Of a stretch of 64,000 nt of DNA, positions 47,571-57,652 are shown piece by piece; within the stretch, counting starts at the first letter, position 1; the number at the start of each line of letters is the position of its first letter. The position numbers were made by a program, and so were the translations under genes. The DNA is from Caballeronia sordidicola (GTDB taxonomy: Bacteria > Pseudomonadota > Gammaproteobacteria > Burkholderiales > Burkholderiaceae). The stretch is taken from assembly GCF_001544455.2 (NCBI RefSeq), contig NZ_FCOC02000005.1, positions 186,001 to 250,000 on the forward strand. The letters are read 5' to 3'. A model generated the notes under the pieces. That model was not told the origin of the DNA. It worked only from the letters and a program-made list of their open reading frames with translations, and did not search any database.

Positions 47571-48914
47571 TCAGCGCTGGAAATCGTACAGTGTACCCAG
47601 CTTGAGAATACCGGTCAGCGCGTCAAGGGCCGCGTGCGATTCATCGAGCAATTTCGGATCGGCGAGATCAGCAGGCGCAACACGATCACGATAAAACCTG
47701 TCGATCCACGCGTCGAGTTGCGCGAAGAGCGTGTCGTTCATCCAGACGCCCGGATTCACCGCGGCGCGCTCGGTGTCGTTAAGCACCACGCGCAGTCGCA
47801 AACAAGCGGGACCGCCGCCGTTCTTCATGCTTTCGCGCAGGTCGAAGACGAGCACGTCATCAATCGATGTGTGCCGCTCGCCCAGGGAATCGAGGTATTT
47901 TGCAACACGTGCGTTTTCGCGGCATTCCTGCGGCACGACGAGTACCTGGCGGCCATCGGGACGTGTGAGCAACTGGCTGTTGAAGAGGTACGACGAAACG
48001 GCATCGGCCACGCTGACTGCTTCTTCGGGCACTTCGATTGCGGTGAACGCACCGCCGTGCGCGCCGAGCTTCGCGCGAAGCTGGTCGTACACCTTCGCCT
48101 GATCGAGGAACGCGCGTTGATGGCAGAACAACGTGTTGCGGTTTCCCACCGCAATCACGTCGTTGTGGAATACGCCTGCGTCGATCACGTCGGGAAGCTG
48201 TTGCGCGAACACCGTGGCGTCGTCCGAGAGGCCATGCAGGCGCGCGACGGCGCGGCTGGCCTCGAGAGTCTGGCGCGCGGGATAGCGCTTTGGCTGCGCC
48301 GCATCCTGACTGTATTCGCTGCGTCCATACACAAAAAATTCGACACCCTTCTCGCCGTATTCATTGCAAAAGCGCGTGTGATTCGCCGCGCCTTCGTCGC
48401 CTAAAGCGGGTGTGCCGGGCAATGCGTGATGAATGTGAAAACGCGATTCATCGGCGAAAATGGCCGCGAGCGAACGCCGCGTTTCTTCGTGCTCGATCGC
48501 GCGATGCAGCTTCGTGCTGAGGTTCGCCGGCGTGAAATGCACGCGGCCGTCATTCGTATCCGCCGATGGGCTGACGGTCGCCGCGTTCGCGGTCCACATG
48601 GCGGATGCCGAACTCGCCGCCGCGAGCAACTCGGGCGCTTCGCGCGACGCACGTTCGATCACGTCGACGTCCGTGCCCGTGAAACCAAGGTTGCGCAACA
48701 ATTTCAGCGACGGCCGTTCGAGCGGCGGCAGCACGCCTTGATAAAAACCAAGATCGGCCAGACGCTTCATCTTGCGCAAGCCCTGCTTCGCGGCCGCCTT
48801 GGGATTCGCCGCTGATTTCTCGTTGTTGCGCGACGCGACATTGCCGAACGACAACCCCGCGTAGTTGTGTGTCGGGCCGACCAGCCCGTCGAAGTTCGCT
48901 TCGAATGCTTGCAT
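47571..48914 (-). CDS. astB: N-succinylarginine dihydrolase
   Basis: 447 residues, amidinotransferase-like fold. It converts succinylarginine to succinylornithine with release of two ammonia and CO2. Typical segments are [18 protein letters not shown] at the N-terminus, [10 protein letters not shown], and [15 protein letters not shown] with the catalytic Cys near residue 370. Second step of the AST pathway; nine bases after astD. Confidence 0.96.
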   Translation of the reverse strand: MQAFEANFDGLVGPTHNYAGLSFGNVASRNNEKSAANPKAAAKQGLRKMKRLADLGFYQGVLPPLERPSLKLLRNLGFTGTDVDVIERASREAPELLAAASSASAMWTANAATVSPSADTNDGRVHFTPANLSTKLHRAIEHEETRRSLAAIFADESRFHIHHALPGTPALGDEGAANHTRFCNEYGEKGVEFFVYGRSEYSQDAAQPKRYPARQTLEASRAVARLHGLSDDATVFAQQLPDVIDAGVFHNDVIAVGNRNTLFCHQRAFLDQAKVYDQLRAKLGAHGGAFTAIEVPEEAVSVADAVSSYLFNSQLLTRPDGRQVLVVPQECRENARVAKYLDSLGERHTSIDDVLVFDLRESMKNGGGPACLRLRVVLNDTERAAVNPGVWMNDTLFAQLDAWIDRFYRDRVAPADLADPKLLDESHAALDALTGILKLGTLYDFQR

Positions 48915-48923
48915 CGTGAATCC

Positions 48924-50405
48924 TCAGAACTGAAGGCCGGGCGAAACGCTCGCGGGCATGAGCAATTGGGTGCTTTCGACGGATGCCATTGGGTACGAGC
49001 AATAATCCGCCGCATAGAACGCGCTTGGACGCTGGTTGCCCGACCGCCCAATCCCGCCAAACGGCGCCGCCGACGAAGCGCCGTTAGTCGGCCGGTTCCA
49101 GTTCACTATTCCCGCGCGAATGGCGTGCTGGAAGCGCGTCCACGCGGCTGCGCTGTCGGCCAGCAAACCCGCGGACAAACCGTAGGCCGTGTCGTTCGCG
49201 CGTTCGATAGCCTGATCGAACGTGGCATAACGCGTGAGCTGAAGCATCGGCCCGAAATGTTCTTCGTCGGGCACGTTTTGCGCGTTCGTGACGTCGATGA
49301 TCGCCGGCGTGACAAAGCCCAGTTCCTTTGATTGTTGCTTCATTTCAAGTAACGGCGCGCCGCCTGCTTCAATCAATTGCGTCTGCGCCTGCATGAGCTT
49401 TAACGCTGCGCGCGCCGAAATCACCGCGCCCATGAACGGTTGCGGTTCGGCGTCGAAGGCGCCGGTCCTGATCTTCGATGCGACCTCGATCAGGCGCTGC
49501 GTGAAACGCTCGCCGAACGCGTTATCGGGAACCAGCAGACGGCGCGCGCACGTGCACCGTTGCCCGGCCGAAAGATACGCTGACTGGATCGTGTGATGCA
49601 CTGCGGCGTCCATATCCTCGACCTCGGCCACGACCAACGGATTGTTGCCGCCCATTTCGAGCGCAAGAACGATCTCGGGGCGGCCACCAAATTGCCGATG
49701 CAATAATGTTCCGGTATCCGAACTACCGGTAAAGAACAGGCCATCAATCTGCCGATGATTGGCGAGCGCAATGCCGGTGTCCTTCTCCCCTTGAAGCAGA
49801 TTCAGCACGCCCGCAGGCAAGCCGGCCTGCATCCACAACTCCACGGTGAGGGCGGCCACGGCTGGCGCGAACTCCGAAGGCTTGAACACGACCGCATTGC
49901 CCGCAATCAACGCCGGGACGATATGCCCGTTCGGCAAATGACCGGGGAAATTGTACGGTCCGAACACCGCCACGACACCATGCGGCCGATGCCGCAATAC
50001 CGCGACGCCATCGGCCATGTCCTGCCGTTTTTCACCGGTACGCTCGTGATATGACTTCACCGAAATATCGATCTTGGCGGCCATGGTCGCGACTTCCGTG
50101 CGCGCTTCCCACAAGGGCTTGCCCGTTTCATGGCCAATGGTATGGGCCAGCGTTTCCTTGTTCTCGTTCAGCAGCACGGCAAAGCGGCGCGTGATCGCGA
50201 TGCGTTCGTCGAGCGTCAAGGCAGACCATGAAACAAACGCGCGTCGCGCTGCAAGCACGGCGCGATCGACGTCTTGCGCGGACGCGCTCGCCCCTTCCCA
50301 AACCACTTCGCCATTGCCCGGATTACGCGATGCAAACGGCGCGCCGCCGCCATCGCTCCACGCGCCATCGATAAACAATTGAGTCGAAATCCTGGTCATG
50401 TTCAT
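48924..50405 (-). CDS. astD: Succinylglutamate-semialdehyde dehydrogenase
   Basis: 493 residues, aldehyde dehydrogenase family. The general base Glu is in LEMGGNNPL and the nucleophile Cys in SAGQRCTCARR. It oxidises succinylglutamate semialdehyde to succinylglutamate with NAD. Start either ATG 50405 or 50399. Four bases after the preceding aruG stop, tightly within the operon. Confidence 0.95.
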   Translation of the reverse strand: MNMTRISTQLFIDGAWSDGGGAPFASRNPGNGEVVWEGASASAQDVDRAVLAARRAFVSWSALTLDERIAITRRFAVLLNENKETLAHTIGHETGKPLWEARTEVATMAAKIDISVKSYHERTGEKRQDMADGVAVLRHRPHGVVAVFGPYNFPGHLPNGHIVPALIAGNAVVFKPSEFAPAVAALTVELWMQAGLPAGVLNLLQGEKDTGIALANHRQIDGLFFTGSSDTGTLLHRQFGGRPEIVLALEMGGNNPLVVAEVEDMDAAVHHTIQSAYLSAGQRCTCARRLLVPDNAFGERFTQRLIEVASKIRTGAFDAEPQPFMGAVISARAALKLMQAQTQLIEAGGAPLLEMKQQSKELGFVTPAIIDVTNAQNVPDEEHFGPMLQLTRYATFDQAIERANDTAYGLSAGLLADSAAAWTRFQHAIRAGIVNWNRPTNGASSAAPFGGIGRSGNQRPSAFYAADYCSYPMASVESTQLLMPASVSPGLQF

Positions 50406-50409
50406 GTCC

Positions 50410-51459
50410 TTAATTTGCGTTCTTCGAGCGCGCCTGCGATGCCGGATTCGATACCAGCACGCGCACCGTATCGCCCGCTTTCACGCGCAGCGCCGCAGCC
50501 TCTTCTTCGGTCAGCAAGAACGATCCGTCCTCGGGCATGCCGAAGGTGGCGCCGCATCGGAAATCATCGAGCGATGTATTCGATACCAGACTGCGCACCT
50601 CATTGTTCGTGGCGCGTTCGCCAACACGCACCGTCACAAGCACGCTTTCACGCACCGTGCGCAAGTCCGCCGTGTGGCATTCGAGCACCGGACCGGCATC
50701 GAAGATATCGACGTGATTCTCGTAGCGCAGCCCTTCCGTTTCGAGCATCTTGCGCGCCGGCATGGTGTCGCGATGCGTGAGGCCGACCGCCGCTTGCGCG
50801 TCTTCGGGCAGCATCGCGAGATAGACGGGATAGCGCGGCATCAGCTCGGCCAGGAACGACTTCTTGCCGTGCGAGCTGAGATAGTCGGCGGCATTGAAAT
50901 CGATCTGGTAGAAATGCGAGCCGACCGCTTGCCAGAATGGCGAGACGCCGTTTTCATCGAAATGGCCGCGCAGTTCAGCGCACAAACGCTCCGGAAAACG
51001 CTCGCGAAATTGCGCAATGAACATGAAGCGCGAACGCGACAACAAACCGCCAACGCCTGCCGTTCTGTATCGCGGGCTCAGGAATAACGAACAGACTTCC
51101 GCATAACCGGTCAGGTCATGCGAGATATTGAGCAACGACATCTTGGTCCATACGCCCAGGTCCCGGCTCGCATGAACCACCGTCGAAACACGATAGTTAT
51201 AGAACGGCTGCTCAAGTCCCACTTCCGTTTCTATGCCGCACACGCCCGCAATATCGCCTGTAGCCGTGTCTTCCATTGCGAACAGATATCCGGCTTCGTA
51301 GGGCTCGGCTTCATTGGCGAGCGTGCGTCTTGCGCGTTCGACGCGCGCGCTCAGCGCATCGCGATCCGGCTTGAACGTGGTGAGTCCCGGTCCGGTTTCG
51401 TGCGCGAGCGCGACCAGCGCATCCACGTCTGCGGGCTGCACGCAGCGGACAACGATCAT
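50410..51459 (-). CDS. aruG: Arginine N-succinyltransferase, beta (AruG-like) subunit
   Basis: 349 residues, AstA fold related to GNAT acyltransferases. MIVVRCVQPADVDALVALAH at the N-terminus and FWQAVGSHFYQIDFNAADYL in the core are typical. With the alpha subunit encoded directly upstream it transfers succinyl from succinyl-CoA to the alpha-amino group of arginine, the committed step. Pseudomonas has the same two-subunit enzyme; E. coli has one AstA. The start overlaps the aruF stop (ATGA). Confidence 0.92.
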   Translation of the reverse strand: MIVVRCVQPADVDALVALAHETGPGLTTFKPDRDALSARVERARRTLANEAEPYEAGYLFAMEDTATGDIAGVCGIETEVGLEQPFYNYRVSTVVHASRDLGVWTKMSLLNISHDLTGYAEVCSLFLSPRYRTAGVGGLLSRSRFMFIAQFRERFPERLCAELRGHFDENGVSPFWQAVGSHFYQIDFNAADYLSSHGKKSFLAELMPRYPVYLAMLPEDAQAAVGLTHRDTMPARKMLETEGLRYENHVDIFDAGPVLECHTADLRTVRESVLVTVRVGERATNNEVRSLVSNTSLDDFRCGATFGMPEDGSFLLTEEEAAALRVKAGDTVRVLVSNPASQARSKNAN

Positions 51460-52511
51460 TGCAACTCTCCCGAAGCTTGATGAAGCGGCACGCAGCGCAT
51501 CGTGCCGGACTCTTTCACGCCGAGCGCCTCACGCAAATCGGCCGATAGCGGCGCACCTTCCGCGCGCGCCGCCGACAGATTGACCAACGCACAGCGGAAC
51601 GCGTGCGCGCCGCCTGCGGCGACCAGATAGGGCGTACTGGAAAGCGGCGCTCTGTCCGAAGAACCGCTCACCGTGCGCACCTCATTTGCGAGCACCGACG
51701 CACTGCGTTCCACCGCGACGGTCAGCACGGGACCGGCGTCGAAGATATCCACGAAACGATCCGGCTCGAAGCCTTCCTCAAGATGGATGTCATAGGCAAG
51801 CAAGGCGCCGTCGTCGGGCTCGCCCAGGACGCGCTGCGCTTCGGGCGGCAACAGCGGGACATACAGCGGATAACTCGGCATCACTTCCGCGATGAACGTA
51901 CGGCTACGCCCGCCCGATTCCAACTCGACCTGCTCGAAGTCACGGCCAAAGAACTTCCGCCCTACGGCTTCCCAGAATGGCGACACGCCGGCGTCATCCG
52001 TCACGCCGAGCATCAGCGAGAAGACGTCGTCGGAGAAGCGCTTGCGATTGGCGGCCACGTACATCATGCGGGCACGCGAAAGCAGATGCGCGGCGGCGTC
52101 GTGCGTGAATTCGCGTATCGACGGATCGATAAAGAAGCCCGTCAGGCGGCTCTTGCCGGTGAGTTCATGCGACATGGTGAGCGCGTGGATCTTGCGGTTC
52201 ACCTTGAGTTCGCGCGATGCGTGGATCAGCGCATCGTTGCGAAACGCGTAGAACGGCTCCGAGTATCCCGCCGACGCCACGATGCTCGACGTACCAAGCA
52301 ACGCGCCCGTCGACGTGTCTTCGAGCACGAACAGATAAAACTCCTCGCCTGGAAACTCAACGTCGGCGCGAAACGAATCTTCGGAGAGTGCAACGCGCGT
52401 CGCAAGCACGCCGCGGTCCCGCGGCAGCGAATGCAGCACCGGGTGCGCGGCGTGGGCCATGCGCTCGAGCGAGTCCAGGTCGGCGAGTGTTGCGGGGCGG
52501 ACGATTAGCAT
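51456..52511 (-). CDS. aruF: Arginine/ornithine N-succinyltransferase, alpha (AruF-like) subunit
   Basis: 351 residues, clearly paralogous to the next gene (MLIVRPATLADLDSLERMAH; SPFWEAVGRKFFGRDFEQVE). Forms the heteromeric succinyltransferase with AruG. The start at 52511 aligns with the paralogue; ATGs at 52523 and 52559 are in frame but give sequence without counterpart. Lies 44 bases after aruC. Confidence 0.92.
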   Translation of the reverse strand: MLIVRPATLADLDSLERMAHAAHPVLHSLPRDRGVLATRVALSEDSFRADVEFPGEEFYLFVLEDTSTGALLGTSSIVASAGYSEPFYAFRNDALIHASRELKVNRKIHALTMSHELTGKSRLTGFFIDPSIREFTHDAAAHLLSRARMMYVAANRKRFSDDVFSLMLGVTDDAGVSPFWEAVGRKFFGRDFEQVELESGGRSRTFIAEVMPSYPLYVPLLPPEAQRVLGEPDDGALLAYDIHLEEGFEPDRFVDIFDAGPVLTVAVERSASVLANEVRTVSGSSDRAPLSSTPYLVAAGGAHAFRCALVNLSAARAEGAPLSADLREALGVKESGTMRCVPLHQASGELQ

Positions 52512-52555
52512 CGGCGATTCCATTGGGTTGAAAGAGGCCGAGGAAGCGCGCACCT

Positions 52556-53767
52556 TCACCGCGCCACGTCAGCGACAGCTTTTTCGATGCGGGCAAAACC
52601 TTCATCGAGATCGGCCATCGGCATGATCAGCGACGGCGCGAAACGCAGCACGTTCGGGCCCGCGATCAACATGATGACGCCCTGTTTCGCGGCCGCGGTC
52701 AGCACGTCCTTCGCGCGGTCCTTGTAGGCATCGGCGAGTTCGGCGCCAATCAAAAGACCCTTGCCACGGATTTCCTTGAATACCGAAAAACGTTCATCGA
52801 TACGCTTCAGGTGCGCCTTGATGGCGTCGCTGCGCTGCTGCACGCCTTCGAGCAGTGCGGGATTGCTGATCAGCTCCACCACCTTGTCCGCGATCGCTGC
52901 GCCGAGCGGATTGCCGCCATACGTGGTGCCGTGCACGCCGACCTTGAAATGCGCGGCGATCCTGGTCGTAGTGAGCATGGCGCCGATTGGAAAACCGTTG
53001 CCGAGCGCCTTCGCGGTCGTCAGGATGTCCGGCGTCACGCCGTAGCCCATGTACGCGTAGAACGTGCCGGTGCGGCCCACGCCCGTTTGTACCTCATCAA
53101 AAATCAGCAGTGCGCCATGTTGATCGCAGGCTTCCCGAAGACCTTGAAGGAACGCGGGATCGGCGGGTATCACGCCGCCCTCGCCTTGAACCGGCTCGAC
53201 AATCACGGCGCAAGTTTGCGGGCCGATAGCCGCGCGAGCCGCCGCAAGGTCGTTGTACGGGAGATGCGTGATGCCTTGCGGCGTCGGGCCGAAGCCTTCG
53301 GCGTATTTTGGCTGGCCGCCGACGCTGACTGTGAAGAGCGTGCGTCCATGAAACGACTGCGTAAAGGAGATGATTTCGACTTTCTGCGGGCCGCTGTTGT
53401 CGATGGCGTAACGGCGTGCGAGTTTCAGCGCGGCTTCGTTCGCTTCGGCGCCGGAGTTGGCGAAGAACGCGCGATCGGCGAAGGTAATGTCCGTGAGACG
53501 CGTGGCGAGGCGCAGCACGGGTTCGTTGGTGTAGCCGTTGCCGATATGCCAGAGTTTCTGGCCTTGATCGTGAAGAACCTTGAGCAGTTCGGGATGCGCG
53601 TGACCCAGCGCCGTCACCGCGATACCACCTGCGAAATCGATGTAATCGCGGCCTTCGGTGTCCCAGACACGCGAACCGAGTCCGCGATCGGGCACGAAAT
53701 TCGCCGGGGCGAACAAGGGCACCATTACTTCATCGAAAGTACCGCGTGTCACATTCTGGTCGATCAT
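52556..53767 (-). CDS. aruC: Succinylornithine/acetylornithine aminotransferase
   Basis: 403 residues, class III PLP aminotransferase; Lys253 in [11 protein letters not shown] is the PLP lysine, and [17 protein letters not shown] and [13 protein letters not shown] are the usual PLP-pocket segments. In this operon it converts succinylornithine to succinylglutamate semialdehyde (step 3 of AST). The family also serves arginine biosynthesis as ArgD; context decides for the catabolic role. First structural gene of the aruCFGDBE order. Confidence 0.94.
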   Translation of the reverse strand: MIDQNVTRGTFDEVMVPLFAPANFVPDRGLGSRVWDTEGRDYIDFAGGIAVTALGHAHPELLKVLHDQGQKLWHIGNGYTNEPVLRLATRLTDITFADRAFFANSGAEANEAALKLARRYAIDNSGPQKVEIISFTQSFHGRTLFTVSVGGQPKYAEGFGPTPQGITHLPYNDLAAARAAIGPQTCAVIVEPVQGEGGVIPADPAFLQGLREACDQHGALLIFDEVQTGVGRTGTFYAYMGYGVTPDILTTAKALGNGFPIGAMLTTTRIAAHFKVGVHGTTYGGNPLGAAIADKVVELISNPALLEGVQQRSDAIKAHLKRIDERFSVFKEIRGKGLLIGAELADAYKDRAKDVLTAAAKQGVIMLIAGPNVLRFAPSLIMPMADLDEGFARIEKAVADVAR

Positions 53768-53873
53768 GAATCACTCCTTGGGCGGGATATGCTGATTCGA
53801 CCGATCGTAGCCTGCGGCAGCGCTTGCGTCTTGCGTGAACGCGACACGATTCCACGTACAAAACGGCGCCCGG

Positions 53874-54854
53874 TCAACCGGCGTTTCTTTCGATCCAGTT
53901 CCGCCGTTCCTCTCGCGGCGTGACGCCAAACTTTTCACGGTAAGCATTGGAAAAATGCGCCGCCGACGCAAACCCGCACGCCAGACTGATCTGCACCACC
54001 GACTGGCTGCTTCTTTGCAGTTGGGTACGCGCTTTGATCAGCCGGAGATTGAGGTAATACTTCGCGGGCATCGCGCCAAGATATTGCTTGAACAGGCGCT
54101 CCAACTGCCGCCGCGAAATGCCGGAAAGCGCGGCGATTTCGTCCGTGGCAAGCGGCTCTTCTATATTTGCTTCCATCAGTTGCAACGCATCGTTCAAACG
54201 CGGATGACGTTCGCCCGGCGCGGTAACGTAAGGAATGCGCTGGCGTTCATCGCCGGAACGCAACACCGGCATGCCCAGCGCGTCGGCAATCCGCTCCGCG
54301 AGTTCACGGCTATGGTGGCGCGCGATCATGTTGAGCATGAAATCGGCCGTGGCCTGGCCGCCGCAACACGTGGCGCGGTCCCGGCCAGTTTCGAAAATCT
54401 GCTGCGAAACAATGCAGTGCTCGAACTGCTCGGTGAACTGCTGCGCGATGTCCCAGTTCACGGCCACGCGATGACCATCGAGCAAGCCTGCCGAAGCGAG
54501 CCACCACACGCCATGATGAATGCCGCTCACAAGCGGCGTGGCCGCCGCGACGCGCGCGAGCGCCTGGAGAAACGCACGCTGGCCGCCAAGCGCCTGAAAC
54601 CCCTCGCCGAGCACGATCAGCCAGTCGCATTCGGTGTCAGCGCCAAATGCAGCCTGCGCCTTCAGCCACGCGCCGCCGCCAAGCGCCACGTCGCGTCCAT
54701 CGGGCGACAGGACCTGCCACGCATAAAGCGCATTGCCATCGATTTCATTTGCAAGCCGCAACGTGTCGATGACCGGCCCGGCACCGCTCATGGAACACGG
54801 GGCAATGGCCGCAATGGCCACCCGCAACGGCTGCGGCCCGGCTCCGTCCAGCAC
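53874..54854 (-). CDS. argR: ArgR-type AraC/GlxA-family transcriptional activator
   Basis: 326 residues: a DJ-1/PfpI-like domain (about 10-195, with GHHGVWWLASAG-like elbow region replaced by GIHHGVWWLASAG and the TCCGGQATADFML segment) and a C-terminal AraC helix-turn-helix (about 215-320; LSGISRRQLERLFKQYLGAM, ACGFASAAHFSNAYREKFG). This is the architecture of Pseudomonas aeruginosa ArgR, which activates aot and aru genes with arginine. Starts at GTG 54854, one base after the ABC ATPase stop, so coupled to it; 106 bases upstream of aruC. Confidence 0.9.
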   Translation of the reverse strand: MLDGAGPQPLRVAIAAIAPCSMSGAGPVIDTLRLANEIDGNALYAWQVLSPDGRDVALGGGAWLKAQAAFGADTECDWLIVLGEGFQALGGQRAFLQALARVAAATPLVSGIHHGVWWLASAGLLDGHRVAVNWDIAQQFTEQFEHCIVSQQIFETGRDRATCCGGQATADFMLNMIARHHSRELAERIADALGMPVLRSGDERQRIPYVTAPGERHPRLNDALQLMEANIEEPLATDEIAALSGISRRQLERLFKQYLGAMPAKYYLNLRLIKARTQLQRSSQSVVQISLACGFASAAHFSNAYREKFGVTPREERRNWIERNAG

Positions 54855-54855
54855 G

Positions 54856-55719
54856 TTACTTGAGGCTGCCGGAGAGGAATTGCCGCAACCGTTCGCTGGT
54901 CGGCCGGCTCAGGACGTCGGCGGGCGCGCCTTCTTCTTCCGTGCGGCCCTGATGCAGAAACATCACATGATTCGATACGTTGCGCGCGAAGCCCATCTCA
55001 TGCGTGACCACGATCATGGTGCGGCCTTCTTCCGCCAGCTTCTGCATCACCTTCAGCACTTCGCCGACCAGTTCTGGATCGAGCGCGGAAGTGGGTTCGT
55101 CGAAGAGCATCACGTCCGGATGCATGGCAAGCGCGCGCGCGATCGCTACGCGCTGCTGCTGGCCGCCCGACAAATGCGACGGATACTGCTTTTCCACCTT
55201 CGGCGCGAGCCCGACTTTCTCGAGACATTCCCGCGCGCGTTCGCTGGCTTCTTTCTTCGATAACCCAAGCACATGCATGGGCGCTTCCATGACGTTTTCA
55301 ATCGATGTCATGTGCGCCCACAAGTTGAAGTGCTGGAACACCATCGCGAGTTTCGTGCGCACGCGCTGAAGCTGCTTGTGGTCGGCGACTTCGAGATTTC
55401 CCCGGCTATCTGTTTTGGTGCGCACCGGCTCGCCGTCCACGATGATGTCACCCGCGTTCGGCCGTTCGAGGAAATTGATGCATCGCAGGAACGTACTTTT
55501 GCCCGAACCGCTCGAACCGATGATGCTGATCACGTCGCCGGCGTTGGCGGCGAGAGAGACGCCCTTGAGCACTTCGTTGTCGCCGAAACGCTTATGGATG
55601 TCGCGCGCGACGAGTTTGGGCGCGGCGTTGTGCGCGGCGGCCGATGCTGCGGTTTGTGCGGATGTGTCCAACACATTCTCCCCGGAGGATGAGTCTGAAG
55701 GTCCGATCGTTTCGATCAT
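54856..55719 (-). CDS. aotP: Arginine/ornithine/histidine ABC transporter ATP-binding protein
   Basis: 287 residues from ATG 55719 (a longer form from 55758 is possible). ABC ATPase with Walker [11 protein letters not shown]-loop VFQHFNLW, signature LSGGQQQR, Walker [15 protein letters not shown] and switch His VTHEMGF; it is very close to HisP/AotP. About 33 Ser/Ala-rich residues precede the ATPase core. It should energise basic amino acid import. The usual partner genes (binding protein, two permeases) are absent here: the gene upstream is an unrelated hypothetical one. The gene order aotP-argR is that of Pseudomonas. Confidence 0.9.
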   Translation of the reverse strand: MIETIGPSDSSSGENVLDTSAQTAASAAAHNAAPKLVARDIHKRFGDNEVLKGVSLAANAGDVISIIGSSGSGKSTFLRCINFLERPNAGDIIVDGEPVRTKTDSRGNLEVADHKQLQRVRTKLAMVFQHFNLWAHMTSIENVMEAPMHVLGLSKKEASERARECLEKVGLAPKVEKQYPSHLSGGQQQRVAIARALAMHPDVMLFDEPTSALDPELVGEVLKVMQKLAEEGRTMIVVTHEMGFARNVSNHVMFLHQGRTEEEGAPADVLSRPTSERLRQFLSGSLK

Positions 55720-55808
55720 GGCTGCGGATTCTACCGAAACCCGCCGCGGCTCCGGCATTGGGACAAACGCCCTCGGCTGACGCGCGGGCCGGCTGCACGT
55801 CGCATTCG

Positions 55809-56222
55809 TCAGTCTGTTTCAGGCTCGCTGGGCAGGACGGCGCGCACGTGCTGGGCCACGCGGCCGTTGGCGAGCGCTATTTCCGGACTGCTTTGCAACA
55901 AGGGCAGATATTGGACGTCGAAGGCGGCGTTGCGCTCGCGGGCGCCGAACATCGATGTCACGGCGTGCGCAATATCGACGCGCGCGTCAGGCGTGGCGTC
56001 GGTGTCGTCGAGCACGTCGTCAAGCGCCGCAATGAGCGTGGAAAGCGGTCCGAGCCATTTGAAGGCGCTGCCGTTGATCACGATCTGGAGAAATTCGCCC
56101 GGCGAAACCGCGCCGAACTCGGCTTCATGCCGGGTGCGCAGTTCGTCGAGCAGCGCGCGGTGCAGCGCCAGTAACGGATGGCGCACATCCTTCAGGAAGG
56201 CGGTTGCTACGGAGTCGGTCAT
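55809..56222 (-). CDS. Conserved-looking hypothetical protein
   Basis: 137 residues, mostly helical and soluble, no signal peptide, no recognised motif. The central segment [20 protein letters not shown] and the ordered charge pattern suggest a folded protein. The start is ATG 56222 or 56234; ribosome sites are weak for both. It lies on the same strand between the EAL gene and aotP, 89 bases upstream of the latter. I do not recognise the family. Confidence 0.6.
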   Translation of the reverse strand: MTDSVATAFLKDVRHPLLALHRALLDELRTRHEAEFGAVSPGEFLQIVINGSAFKWLGPLSTLIAALDDVLDDTDATPDARVDIAHAVTSMFGARERNAAFDVQYLPLLQSSPEIALANGRVAQHVRAVLPSEPETD

Positions 56223-56294
56223 TCTTGTAGGCATGGGCGAGGTTCCGGAAATGGACGCAAGCGGACGCGCAAGCAGCAGCGCAATGCCCCAAGC

Positions 56295-57185
56295 CTACAC
56301 CGTCACCAGAGCCCGCCCTACATAGCGAATAAAATCCGGCGCGGACAGCGGTTCGGAAAAAAGCCAACCCTGACCGAATTGAGCGCCGCGAGCGTGCAGA
56401 TAACACGCCTGCTCTTCGTGCTCGATTCCCTCGGCCACGACCTGCACGCCAAGCGTCTGCGCCATGTCCACAATATGCGACGCCACGCTGCTCGACGCCG
56501 CGTCCTGGCCGACGGTATCGACGAAGGACTTGTCTATTTTCAGCACATCGACCTGAAAATTCTGCAGGTGCGAGAGACTGGAATACCCCGTCCCGAAGTC
56601 GTCTATATACACCGGATGCCCGGCATCGCGAAACGCCTGGATGACTTCCTTGGCGGCATCGGCGTCGAGAAAACAGCGCTCGGTCGCCTCGATCCGGATC
56701 TGCTGCGGCGAGATGCCGGCTTCGGCCAGCGCCGGCGTCAGGCGATCCAGGAAACGCCGCGTGACGAGATCGGGCGCGCTCAGGTTGATCGATACATACA
56801 TCTCGCGATACCGCTGCAAAAACTCGCCGAGTTCGAACAGGATGGTGTCGAACACCTGGTCCGTGATCGCCTGGATCAGACCGCGATGTTCCGCGAGCGG
56901 AATGAAGTGGTCGGGACGCACCACGCGGTTGTTCTGCTTCCAGCGCACGAGCGCTTCCGCGCCCACGCAGCGCCGCGTCTCGAGATCCACAATAGGCTGA
57001 TACGCAACAATGAACTGATGCCGGCGCACGGCGTCGCTGAGCTGCCCGAGCGGCGAAAGGCGCCGGACCATCAGGAGACCTAGCCATGCCGAAACAGCGA
57101 GGCCGCCCGCCAGTCCCGCGAACAGCCAGTTCCAGGGACGGGCGCGCAGACGTGCGGCGCCGCCGGCGAATTTGAAGGTGCTCAT
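56295..57185 (-). CDS. EAL-domain cyclic-di-GMP phosphodiesterase, single membrane helix
   Basis: 296 residues. One membrane helix (about 19-40), then an EAL domain from about 50 to 290. The metal- and substrate-binding set is intact: Glu77-Ala-Leu (AEALVRW), Asn134 (INLSAP), Glu170 region (EATER), DDFGTG (195-200), Lys217 and Glu252 (VAEGIEHEEQ), so hydrolysis of c-di-GMP is expected. There is no GGDEF or periplasmic sensor domain. Many relatives carry a CSS-type sensor before the helix; here the upstream frame is not protein-like, so the gene may be a shortened form. Confidence 0.9.
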   Translation of the reverse strand: MSTFKFAGGAARLRARPWNWLFAGLAGGLAVSAWLGLLMVRRLSPLGQLSDAVRRHQFIVAYQPIVDLETRRCVGAEALVRWKQNNRVVRPDHFIPLAEHRGLIQAITDQVFDTILFELGEFLQRYREMYVSINLSAPDLVTRRFLDRLTPALAEAGISPQQIRIEATERCFLDADAAKEVIQAFRDAGHPVYIDDFGTGYSSLSHLQNFQVDVLKIDKSFVDTVGQDAASSSVASHIVDMAQTLGVQVVAEGIEHEEQACYLHARGAQFGQGWLFSEPLSAPDFIRYVGRALVTV

Positions 57186-57207
57186 CGTGCGCGCTTCTTC
57201 ATGGACG

Positions 57208-57372
57208 TCATGCCTCTTGTGTACATCCGGGTTCTTCCTGGTTCTTATATGTCGGACGCGATGCGCGCCAGAAGCGTCTTGCCGGCCACGGGATGAACAG
57301 TCGTGCCCACTGTTCAAGCTTTTCCCGCGTTCGTGTCATTTCTTCCATTGCCCGCACGCCAAGCAGGTTCAT
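57208..57372 (-). CDS. Possible small ORF upstream of the EAL gene
   Basis: 54 codons from ATG 57372 to the stop at 57208, 22 bases before the EAL gene and on the same strand. The product is basic with several Trp and Arg, with no recognised motif and no good ribosome site. It may be a real short leader gene, a remnant of the EAL gene's former 5' part, or chance. Confidence 0.25.
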   Translation of the reverse strand: MNLLGVRAMEEMTRTREKLEQWARLFIPWPARRFWRASRPTYKNQEEPGCTQEA

Positions 57373-57387
57373 TGCACGGCCGGACAC

Positions 57388-57409
57388 CCGCCGACAGACC
57401 GCCGACAGA
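57388..57409. repeat. 11-bp tandem repeat
   Basis: CCGCCGACAGA occurs twice in direct succession (57388-57398, 57399-57409), followed by a partial third copy. Confidence 0.9.
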
Positions 57410-57652
57410 CCGGCGAGCGACCCAGTGTAGCGGCGGCGCGTGCATCCCTTCAATGCTTGCACGGTGACGAAATGCGCCCATTGGTGGGCTGGCGCACGCC
57501 GGCTCAGTAGTTTTGCGAGGCATGTGCGGGAGACGTCTGGTAAATGGCGGATAAGGCCGGGAGTCGTGAGAAAATCGGGCAGGTCTTGAACTCATCCGAT
57601 TGTTTCCATCGCCTGTGCGCGACGCTTTCACGCTCAACTCAAGAGATACTCA

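Larger units (their letters stand above)
57186..57652. other. Intergenic region between EAL and GNAT genes
   Basis: 467 bases holding only the weak small ORF at 57208-57372 and an 11-base tandem repeat. It must contain the divergent promoters, but no element close to consensus was seen. Confidence 0.5.
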
